NCBI GenBank assembly: GCA_002118135.1 | Contig: BDIU01000231.1 | Location: 1 to 64,000, forward strand | From: Trebouxia sp. TZW2008 | Taxonomy: Eukaryota; Chlorophyta; Trebouxiophyceae; Trebouxiales; Trebouxiaceae | DNA: 64,000 nucleotides | Direction of reading: 5' to 3' | In this document: positions 47,701-59,700 of the stretch, one piece after another | How the letters are laid out: every line of letters begins with the position of its first letter | Position numbering within the stretch: the first letter of the stretch is position 1 | Translations under genes and position numbers: made by a program | The notes under the pieces: model-generated | Databases searched by the model: none | Seen by the model: the letters and a program-made list of their open reading frames with translations, nothing else | What the model was told of the DNA's origin: nothing

Positions 47701-50700
47701 GCAGCAAGGACATGAGCACTTCAGCGGTGCTGCTGACAGCCACATGTTTCAAACTGATGATCTGAAGCTAATCGGTTTGAACAAAAAACAAGTAGCGAGC
47801 AAGCAAGCAGTCAAGCAAGCAAAAACAAGCAAGCATGTCAGGGCACAACTTGATGATCACAGTCCCTGTGGAATTCTTGCCGGTGAGCGTCAAAGGGTCG
47901 AACCCGTTGGCAGTCAGGCTGCTGCTGGTGATGGCTGTCATCGAAGCGCCTGACACGACCATCAAGGCACAGTATGCGTCAGCTGTTGAAGGCAAACCTG
48001 AGTGGGGTCTCTAGGCAGGTTGGCTTTGTGGTCCTCCCAGCCAGCTATACACCTGTCCTTGGTAAGGTCAGCGCGCAGCAGGGACTTGAGCACTTCGTCA
48101 TTGCTGTTGACAGCCACATGGTTGAGGGTGCCAGCCTCTGCTGGCACTGCAGGCTCAAAAGCATAGATGTCCACATCCTCCAGTCTGTTAGTGCCTGCAC
48201 CGCAACAGCAGCAAATCAGCAAACCAGCTGCAAGGCACATGCCGCAGACAACAAAAGCAGACCATTTCAGCAGACCATTGGTGGGAGCAGGAAATGAAGA
48301 CAGCGCAAGGAGACTTGTGGTCAGCCATGCAGTACAATGCAATACATCACAATGAGCAGTCAGTTGTTGACTGCTCTGTTCCAAATTGTCAACTGCTGGA
48401 GCATGGGTGCAGTCTGTCGTTACCTCCTCAACATCTTTGACTACAGCATTGGCCAATCACAAGGGGTACTACAGGACTGGGCCATGATACTGTATTGGCA
48501 ATCACAAGAGGTACTGCAAAACAACCATGAGCTGTGAAGTTGTGTGATGGTAAGTGATCAAGGCCTTTCCTGTTTCTATCTTGGGACTGTGTTGAGAACC
48601 ATTAGCGATATGCCAGAACTGGACCGGATCACAGAGATGTATGCTGATGTATAACTGATGCCAGATCTTTCTCTGTCTCTTCACTATCAAACACCATGAA
48701 AGGCGGTCATTATGCATCAGAATGATACAGTGATGCGATACCTTTGACAGTCTCTTTGTCCACAACCTTCAGGAAGAGCCCCTCCTTGTCCACATTGCGG
48801 CGGTACACCCTGTGCTCTGCTGTCCCCTTGTACAGTAGACGGTACACAAAGGTTGCCTTTGTCTGCCCATATCGGTATATCCTAGCTATTGCCTGCAATG
48901 CAGTGTGGCACTTTGTGGTTCACACCAGCACTGGCAACTGCTTGCAGGTGTCCTGCTGAGGCAGTGTTTGTCCTTTGCTTGTACGTCAGTCCTGAGTTCA
49001 GTGAACAAGTGGATTGTCACAGCAATATACAAAAAGCTGCAGTGTTGTGACACTTGTGGCTGCAATGACATTGACTTGTGTTGTGAACATTCTGACTGCA
49101 ATGAAAGCAGTAGCTGCACAGACACTGTATCACTTGGTTTCAGATCATGTTTAGCTTCCAACAAACAGAGAGACAGAGCCCATGTCCAAGCTTGCACAAC
49201 GAGCATATCACTTTCAAGGCTGAGATACTGTTTGGCAGGTGGCTATATGATATGAAGCACGTGCATGAGACTGGAATGATTATGGTCAGACCATGCCTGT
49301 GCGTTGTGAACAGGATTCCACAGCTCGTCATAGATGATCATCCTGAAGGCTGCTGTCAAGTTGATACCCACTGAGCCAGCCTTGGTGCTGATAAGGTACA
49401 CCTGCACCCACAGTGACATAGTCACACCAGACCTGCTCCCTCATGCAACTGCTTTGCCATTTTGTGCCACGGTCAAGTCTTGCAGAAGCGCGGCGTACTT
49501 CTTGTACTTTGGCACTGTATGGATGTGTCATGCTGAAGATGCCAAGACTGTCATGCAGCAGCAAGTTTAAGGTGCTGACACCTTCTCGTCAAGTCGTTTG
49601 CTGCATCTTGAAGGGGGTATCTCGAGGTGGGGCACATGGGAAAGGGAAGGTCAGCATACATATGTGTGCCTGGTGACGTAGCAAAGCAACACTGACTAAA
49701 CCACAGAGACAGAGATTATGCAAGCAAAATGCGGCAGAAGAGTGCTTGCAAGGGAGTGCTGGCATACCATGACGCCAGATTCTGGGTCATTGAACCTGCG
49801 GGTGTGCTGCTGACGTATCTGAGAGGCCACCTTGCCGTCTAATCTCAGGTACTCTGTACCCTTGGACCACTGCCACTTCTGCAGATTCATACAAGACTGG
49901 TCAGTGTTTCTGTTTGCTTCTCTCAGTAGTGACGAAGCATACCATGCTTACCATTTTTCACGCTTGCCTGAATGGCTGATGGCAATGCACCGTTCCTCAT
50001 CAGCACACAAACACAGCCAGGCAGTACAGATAACATCATAACATGCATGGCAGGTATGCTCCTTCCAGGAATTGCTGTGCCTACGGCAAAGATAGACTTG
50101 CTCAGACAGCTGATCTGTTTGTGCATATGCCAAGTTTTGTCTTGAAAGCTGTCTGGCATGTGTGCAACTGATGCAATTGCATGAAGCTACCAAACAGCAG
50201 ACTGACATCAGACCAATTCTGCATTTGCTGTACACTTGCTGTGTACAAGGACCTCTCCGCCCTTCATGTCCAATACAACTGGTTTAGGTCAGCACATGAG
50301 TGAACTGTACGTACCTAGTTGGGCCTGCTGAGCCTGCCTAGCCCATGATTATAGTGAATGAAATGAATGAATGAATGAATGAATCACACCGCTGCAAAGG
50401 CAGAGTTGCGGCACGCACTGCACTACACTGCATTGCAAGCAAGCATCATCAGTGAGCGCAGGCACAGGGTTTGAACCCAACACCTCTTGAAATACCAGCT
50501 CCAACTCGTCCAGGTCTGTCAGGTACTGACAAAAGAAAACCAGCTTCTCCTTTCTCTTCTGGCAGCTGTTGAGAATGTGCTGCACCGCCCATGCCTTGGC
50601 AGTAGTGACCTCGCCTAATTTGGCTGCAGTGCCTGACTCTTCTTCTGCCAGTGCCAACAGACCCTGAATTGCCTCTGCAAGCAACAGCATGCAATGAGAG

Positions 50701-53700
50701 CTGCATCTGAACTGCTTTTGCTTCGCTGGAATCTATGCTTGTGAGCTGACTCTTCTCCTGCCAGTGCCAACAGACCCTGGGTTGTTTCTGCATGCAATCT
50801 TGTGACATGAGAGGGTTGTGGCAGCATTTGCGACTGTGCTGAAATGCCCACATCTTTCTAGTCTGGCCTAGTTTAAGACGATTGCTTGTATTATGCTTCT
50901 GCCAACGCAAGTAAAGTCTGGATTGCCTCTGCAAGTGAACTATGACACAAGCAACTTCTCATGCTCTGTAGATTGTAAGACATTGCCGAAGCCTGCTGAC
51001 TACTGTTGTCTGACCTTGTGCAACTCAAATATGTCGCAGGTTGGGTACCGCAGGTTTGACCTAGAAAGATCTCAAACGACACTATCTTGTCTGACGTTCA
51101 GCAAGTAAAGATCAGAGCTCCTTACCATGACACTCAAATACGTTAGCCTCGTGAAATTGTGCCACATACACGTAGCACTTTTGTGACTGTTGTTGCTATG
51201 CGTGGTACCTGCTGGCAGCTTCTTGGTCCTAGATCTTGGCTCAGGCATTGAAGTGCCCTCAGAAAGGCCCTCTGAAATAGCCCTGTCCCCCTCTCCTACA
51301 GAGCTGCCTGTTGACTGCTACAGTGCATTATGGTATGACTGACCAATGCCCATCAGTCAACAATGCCACAGTACGAGTATGGCGTTAGTGTGCTGTGTGT
51401 GCTACCTGCTGGCAGGTTCTTGGTCCTGGATCTTGGCTCGGGCGCAGAGTTGCCCTCAGAAAGGCCCTCTGACACAGCCCTCTCCCTCTCTCCCACAGAG
51501 CTGCCTGATGACTTCTCTGGGTTCAGCTCTGCATCTGCTGAATTGCCGGAGGCTTGAGGCTGGTCATCGGCTTGGACTCCTTGACCCTCCACCACAGCCT
51601 CTCTGACAGCTGCAGCACACCCACAACTGGTATGATCAACAAACTGTCTCTAAAACACAATGAAGGCTAGAAACTGCAGTGATTGCAATTTTTGTTTACA
51701 ACTGACAAGCTGGGTCAGCTCTGCATCTGCTGAGTTGCCGGAGGCTTGCGGCTGGTCATCAGCTTGCACGCCTTGCCCCTGTGCAACAGCTTCTCTGACA
51801 GCTGCAAAAAAATCGCAAATGGCATGAGCAGCAACTCACATGCTAGTGTGCAACCAAATTTCATCTGGAAATGTTCTGCCCCACTGCTACAGCCTTTCTG
51901 ACAGCTGCAACACGTGCAAGTGCTGTGATCAGTGAATAGCACAGCCGACGCTATGCAACCACAGTCACAATGAGCTTTGGCCTTCTACAACCGCTTCCCT
52001 AACAGCTGCAACACATACGCAAGTAGCATCATCAGCAAGTTACATGGCCAACCTGTACAAACATCAGCGGATTGCATGGCTGATGATATGCAAACCCAGC
52101 CATTTGAAGCTGCTGGAAGCCCAAGCCCCACAAGATATGGACATGTAATTGCAATGTTGGGCTGGCATGACCAGCTTTTTGGCACCGGAAAAATACATGG
52201 ACCATGTGGAGCAAGCACGTGTGGTCCTACAATGCAGCTGATTGTCCCACAATATCAAACATTGCTGCTATTGGCGTGAAGCTGCACAGTGCAGGGGACA
52301 GACGAACTTCTTCTTTGATTGTGTGGATATGGTCATGCAGACTGGAAGCCAAAGCAAGCAGACCTTGATCGACCTGCATGGCATGGCCCTAAGCCATATC
52401 TTGCAGGTGCTGCGGACCACTGTCAGGAATGTATCTGTAGCAGCATGGTGAGCCGTGCAGACTCTGTTAACTGAAGCTTGAAAGTCTGGTGATGTCCATG
52501 AAAAGCAGACAGACCTTGATCAACTTGCATGGCATGGCCCTGAGCCATCTCTTGCAGGTGCTCCAGAGCCTGTTTGGGCCGGTGACTCAGCAGGTGCAGG
52601 AAGTGGGTGTCCCTCAGCATATCCCTGCCATGCTCTTCGACAACCTGCATGTTGAGCAAGTAGGTTGGTAACACACTACAGCAATGCCTTGCTGCATGTT
52701 TGGCGCCCTAGCATAGTGACAGGTGCTTGGTTGAATAAGCATGGCAGGCACAAAGCCGCTCAAGGTGGGCAAGCTGAAGAGGCCTGAGGTGTGATTAACA
52801 TGAGCTGCTCAAAACAGCAAAAGAAACAATGCATTTTGCCTCCAAACCTTGCAAAACTTCAGGCAATGAGAGCATGCATGTGTTAGCCAACAAGAATTAT
52901 CTCAATCAATGCTTCAAGCCTGCGCAAGTTGCTGTATGGAGTTTAGATATGTGATGCACACACCTCCAGGCAAGCCTTGTACATGCGCTGCTGGGGTCTG
53001 CCCAGCACAGCACTCCCACATGCCCAGACTTGAGCGGCAAGTCCTTGCAGAGGCCCTGAGGTCCCGTTTGATGAATAATCCAACGGTGTTGGACATGAAC
53101 AGCAACATGAAGATGAAGAGCAGCACAAAAGCGGGCATGCAGATGAGAACTGCAACTTTACCAAGCTCCGAGTAGGCCTTGTACATGCGCTGCTGGGCAG
53201 AGCCAAGGCACAGCAGCACCACGTGCTCAGACTTGGGTGGCAGATCCTTGGAGAGGCGCTCAGAGCCCACTCAGTGAATGAAGGCATTGGTGATGATTGT
53301 GAAATGAGCATGGGCACAAGCATGCACAGTAGTCCAAACATGAGCAGGAATGTCAAGGCTGTGGATGCCCCCACCTCCAAGTAGGCCTTGTACATACGCT
53401 GCTGAGCAGACATCAGACATAGCAGCACCACGTGCTCAGACTTGGGTGGCAGATCCTTGGAGAGGCGCTCAGGGCCCACTCGGTGAATGAAGGCGCTTGT
53501 GATGTCCTGAAGCACGCTCAGCTGATTGTACATGTGCTGCAGCTGCTCATCAGCAACTCCTGCCACCTGCCCTGCAATTTTGCATACAGCAACATTGGTC
53601 ATTCTTTTGGATGAATGCAAATGAAGCTGTTGGTGATGTCCTGAAGCACGCTCTGATGGGTCTGGCGAACGTCTCATGGATGTTGTCTTTGTCACCAATT

Positions 53701-56700
53701 AATTCATCATTCATGTGGCACCTGCTCATGGTGTACTGCTCATGCAAGTCGTTCTCTTTAGGCTACAAAGCAGTGCTACAATGAGACCAAGTGAGTCATC
53801 ACCCATGGACCTCCTGATTCTGGTGTACTACTCATCCTCTCTGCAGGGGGTGCACAGCAGTGTCACAGTAAAGCACAGGTCAAACATGTCATACCTCCCT
53901 TGCTGGGCTTGGTAAACGTCTCATGGAAGTAGTCCTTAACACCAAGCAAGTCATCACCCATGCACGACCTGACCATGTTGAAGTGCTCATCCAACTTGAT
54001 ATGTTCAGGGTACAAAGCTGTGCTGCAATAAGGCACATTTTAACAAAGGCTCACCTTCCTTGATGGGCTTGGCAACCGTCCTGTGGAGGTAGTCCTTGTC
54101 AGAAGGTTGGGCATCACCCATGCGGCACCTGCTCATGGTGCAGTACTCCAAGTTGTTCTGTTAAAAGTCCAATACAGTGCCACAACAATGCACAAACGAA
54201 ACATGTCTTAACTTCCTTGATGGGCTTGGCAAACGTCCTGTGGAAGTAGTCCTTGTCAGCAGATTGGGCATCACCCATGCGGCACCTGCTCATGGTGTAG
54301 TACTGCAAGTTCTGTTGAGAGTATAAAGCTGTGCCACGACAAGGCACAGACCAAATCTGTCTTACCTTCCTTGATGGGCTTGGCAAACGTGTCATGGAAG
54401 TAGTCCTTGTTACCAAGCAAGTCGTCCCCCATACACCACCTGATCATGGTGTAGTACTCATCCAGATTGTTCTGCAAGGGGTAGCCTGTCAAGGCAATGC
54501 GGCACTTGGTTTTGACGCTCATCACTGCTGCAAACCTCTGGGTGGAGGGGTTCTTGATTTGGTGTCCTTCGTCAGCAACCACTACTGCAGCTTCATCGCA
54601 CAGCAGTGCAAATGCTCTGCGTTGAGCGATTGCCTGCAAGGAAGAAACAGTCTTAGGCATTTCTGCTGAATTGATGATGTACACTATGAACGCAAGCATT
54701 GGACAAAACTGCTCAGAGGTAGTTCACCACTTCTGTGTAAACCTGGCAGGGTCGCAATTCTTCACTAGCAAGCGTGTACATGATGGCGATGATGGTAATA
54801 GCAATGCTGATGATGAATGCAAAGGTTTCAGTTGTTGGAGAAGGCCTGTTAAGCGGGCGCCGAGCCCCGCTAGCCCTCGTTCATAAAAGCTCACTAGCAA
54901 GTATGTACACCAGAATGATAATGATGAAGAATGCAAAGGCTTGACTTATGCAGAATTTTCTGTGAATTCTGAGCCTGCTGACTTCAGCCTGGTAAGCCTG
55001 GTAAAAAAGTGAAATAAAGAAGCACAGCACAGCACAGCACAGCACAGCACAGCACAGCACAGCACAGCACAGCACAGCACAGCACAGCACAGCACGTAAG
55101 CAAAGTAAAGCAAAGGTAGTCAGTGAACAAGGGACCGTACCTTTTCAGTGGGCTCTGAGCCTGTTGACTTCAGCGTGGCATCCAAGGCCTGCTTCTTCAG
55201 TCTTGCAAACTTGTCATAGCTCACGACTAACACTGCTGCATTGGTGGTGCTCCATTTGTAGATATCAGGGAGGTTGTTGTAGATGGACACCTGCAACAAT
55301 GTCAATGTCTTGGAGGGTGTTCTAGATGAGCACCAGTAGAGAAGAACCCAATTGATACACATGATGCACTTGCACTCTCAATGGTGAATCTGTTATAGCT
55401 CACACAAATGACAGCTGCATTGGTGGTGCTTCATGTGTGGACGTTGTGAAGATTGCTGTAGATGAACACCTGCAGAGTCAAATGGGATTTGAATAGCTAG
55501 CTCATTGACAGTATTCACCATTGACAGTATTCACCATTGACAGTATTCACCATTGACAGTATTCACCATTGACAGTATTCACCATGACGATGATCAACAT
55601 GCACTGCTGCAGCTGTGGTGTTTCAAGGTCAATGTAGATGAACACCTGCATGGTCAATGAGGTCTGCAATTGCAGGCAAAGGGGCAAAACTAACAGTGTG
55701 TTCAGGCACTTTGCTCTGGTTACAGACTTGCTAAGTCAACACCTTCCACCAGCAAGGGGTTGAGACTTTGGGCAGAATTGACCAAGCTGCCAAGATGATG
55801 TGCACAACAAGAGTTAGAAGTCCTGTGCATATAAAGAGGCACACCAATCTCTAATGTGTCACATCTGGCTTCCCAAGGCTGGAGTATCTCTTGTTTGGCC
55901 ATTACTGATGCAAACCGAGAGCCTGCTGTCCCCTTGCTAGATGTAAGGTCATCATCACTGTCTGCTGCCCCAGTAAGCTAGTGCTGAAACTCCTCAACCC
56001 AGTTGTGCAGAACATTGCCAGGGACCAGCAACATTCAGCGTTTGTCCGGTGACCAGGCATGAACAACAATGGCCCGTGTCAGGTCAACAGGCTTGTGCAC
56101 AATGCAAGTGAAAAGGCAGTTAGGCAAAGCATTACTGGGCTACAGTAGCTGGGAGCGCTTGTCTGGCCATAACGCATGTACAATAATGACCCTTGCCAGA
56201 TCGACAGCCTTGTGCACAATGCAAAAGAGAAGGCTTCTGTAACCTTGCTAAGTGTGAGGGCATCAACACTGTCTGCAGCTCCAGGGAGCCAGTGCTGAAA
56301 CTCCTCAACGCAGTTGTGCAGAACATTGCTGGGCACTAGTAGCAGGAAGCTCTTGTCTAGCCGACACGCAGATTCAACAGCCAGCCCTTGTCAGGTTGCC
56401 AGCCTTGTGCACAATGCAAGTGGAAAAGAGTGTTGTTACCTTGCTAAAAGTGAGGGCATCATCACTGTCTGCTGCTCCAGGAAGCCAATGCTGGAACTCT
56501 TCAACCCAGTTGTGCAGAACATTGCTGGGCACCAGCAAAAGAGAGCGTTTGTCTGGCCAGTAGGCATGAAAGGTGTGCAGGAAGGCAATGGTCTGCAGTG
56601 ACTTTCCCAGACCCATGGAGTGGGCTAAGATGCAACCCCCTGCATCTTCTGCATCTTTGTCATCAGCCTGAATATGCACACACGCTCAAATGCTTGATGT

Positions 56701-59700
56701 GTAACTGTATGTGCAGGAAGGCAATGGTCTGCAGTGAGTTTCCCAGACCCATGGAGTGGGCTAAGATGCAGCCCCCTGCATCTTCTGCATCTTTGTCATC
56801 AGCCTGAATATGCACACACGCTCAAATGCTTGATGTGTAACTGTATGTGCAGGAAGGCAATGGTCTGCAGTGACTTTCCCAGACCCATGGAGTGAGCTAA
56901 GATGTAGCCCCCTGCATCTTCTTCATCTTTGTCATCAGCCTAAATATGCACACGCGCTTAAATGCTTGATGTGTAACTGTATGTGCAGGAAGGCAATGGT
57001 CTGCAGTGACTTGCCCAGACCCACGGAGTGAGCTAAGATGCAGCCCCCTGCATCTTCTTCATCTTTGTCATCAGCCTGAATATGCACACACGCTTAAATG
57101 CTTGATGTGTAACTGTATGTGCAGGAAGGCAATGGTCTGCAGTGACTTTCCCGGACCCATGGAGTGAGCTAAGATGCAGCCCTCTGCATCTTTGTCATCA
57201 GCCTGAAGCAGTCAATAAACAGTCAACGACACTGTGTTGATTACAATTGCAAGCGACCACTCTACTTGCTACAATCCTCAGTGCAGAACCCCTCACACAC
57301 AGACATTGCGGCTTAGGCTGTACTTGAGCTCAGTCCATCACTCAACATTCACAAATTTCAGATGTCAGGTTGCATGCCAAGTCTGACTGATGAATCCTGT
57401 GTACATAGCTGTACTTAGGCCATCTCAAGTCAAACACTTTGCCATAGCCAAGATGTCCTCTGTCAGTGAAGCAGATCTGTACTCAAAAAGGCTGCAACCT
57501 AAGAGCCTGGGTTATGTTTTCATACAGCAAGTGCACTACTTACCTCATACTCCAGCACAATGTTCTTCCACAGGAATCTGATGCCCTCCCACTGATGCGG
57601 CTTCAGCTTGACCGCCATGCAGCCAGCCACCAGCACCTGCAAGCCGATACTGTACAATGTCATTACTGACTCATAATAACATAGCCATTCAATAACAACT
57701 AAAATTTGTTCAAAGTTTTGCAAGCCATCATGCCATGTTTGCGTTTACTCACAATTCAATCAATCAGAGTGTATGCTGAGCAGTGTCAGCGGGCCAGCAA
57801 GATACTTGCTAGGCCATCCATTAGCCGTTATGCAGCCAGCCACCAGCACCTGCAAGACACAGCATTCAAGCAAAAAATGATTACCAGACAGGCAGCATAC
57901 TGCTGTCCATAACATATGGTCTGTGTTCATGGTATGAACACCGTATATAGGTACCAAATGGTAACAACTACACAGCTAATCACTGGCAATTCACTGTGCC
58001 AAGCAGCTGCAGTTTAACATCATTACATGTTTGTACTCACTCACAGAGCACTTGATGAAGGTGCATGCCGTGTCAGCGGCCCTACTAGATACTGAGGGAG
58101 GCAAGCATCTGGCTGTAAGCAGGGAACACCCTTGGCTCAATTCAACTGCAACAACCCCAACTGGAAACAAGTGTTCAAAAGTTGGGCCCAACAAAGCGAC
58201 ACACCTTGGAGTCAGTCTGAGAATCAGGAAACAGCGGTACAGCATCAGCCCCCATCTGAGCCCTGTGACTCAACCGTGGGGCAGCAGTGTTGGCAGCCAG
58301 GCTCTGCCGCCTTTCCTTCTTCTCCTTGCGCTTCCTGATCTTCTCTTGCTGAGCCAGTGCATCAGCCTCCCTTTGCTTGCGGCCTTGCTCTTGCCGCTGC
58401 TCCTGACGCTGCTCTTTGTGGGATGGACCATCAGGACTGTCACCTGCATGGTGTACAGGAGCGTCATTTGGAGGCCATGATGGCTTCACAGCCATAGAAT
58501 GATGCAGCTTTTGCAGCCACAAAGACTCCAAGCCACTGCAGCCCTGCTCTTGTCTCAGCTCCTGACATTGCTGTTTCTGAGACGGACCTCAGAAACAGCA
58601 ACCCCTTTGTCTGGGCTATCTGAAGGCAACAACATGCAGTTAAGTAGGGAACTGATATGTACCAGTGCTGCCCTTGTAGCAGCAGCATACAACAAACATC
58701 AGGATGTTGGCAAGATCAATCAGCTGCTGGCAACCCTGCTCTTGCCTCTGCTCTTGCTTACTCCTTCTGGGACTACCCGCCATTTGAGCCATCACCTGGA
58801 GGCAGTGCTCAGGGACTTGTTTCAGTGCTCAGGGACACGTGCAAAGTGCTTCGACCATGCCATCATGTCAATTTGTTGATACACACTGAAGATCTGGAAG
58901 TGGTTTGATGGCACTTTCAGACCAAAGAGATGTGCCGAGTCAGATATTACAGAGCTGCAAACCTGGCTGTCGCCGTGCAGGGGCAGACTTGCGCTTTGGC
59001 TTCTGCTCCAGGGTCTTCTTCTGCAGGTCTCTAGTCAACAGCTCAGGGCAGTCATCCACTTGCAACACCTTTCTGCGCTTTTGAGACATGCCCTGAAGGC
59101 TCAGCAGCTTCTTTGTCTTGTTGAAGAGCATTGTGGGCTGACGAGCCAAGTGCTGGCGCACAAAAGTCTGCTGCAATGCCATCACTGCCTCTGCAGGGCA
59201 TCACAAGTCAGTGTCAAAATGCAACCGCAGAAGAAATATGTTCTGAAGGCTCAGACGCTTCTTTGTCCTTTTGAAGGGCGAGGTCGGCTGACGTGCCAAG
59301 TGCTGGCACACAAACAGTTCCACCTCTGCCTGTGCAAGGCACCACAAGACATTTTCAGAATGCAATTGGAGATGGGACATGCTCTGAAGGGTCAGCAGCT
59401 TCCTTCTGCATATGCAGGGCGTAGTGGGCTGATGGGCTAGCTGCTGCCGCACAAAAGTGTGTTGCAGCTCTTTCTCGGCAGACTCTGCATAGACCACAAC
59501 TTGTCAGGTTTGTGATGTCACATTGGTGTCAGGTTGTGATTGATGGAAAGCAGGCAGAATGCAATCATGTTGGCGTCTGACCTGAGAGCTGTGCGGTAAC
59601 TTGCGCAGCGGGGCAAAGGACACTAACAGAAGGTCACAGAGTGCCGTAAAGGTAATGATCACACCAAGATCAGCCTGGTAGAAGAGCGCAAAAGACAGTG

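Noticed and set aside
50459..50490. gggtttgaaccc as a tRNA T-arm
   Set aside because: No matching acceptor stem, anticodon arm or A box around it; it lies at the end of an ATRX-like exon and the following intron.
56560..57205. Evenly spaced repeats resembling a CRISPR array
   Set aside because: Units are about 135 bp, diverge along their length and encode a Walker A exon. The genome is eukaryotic and there are no cas genes.
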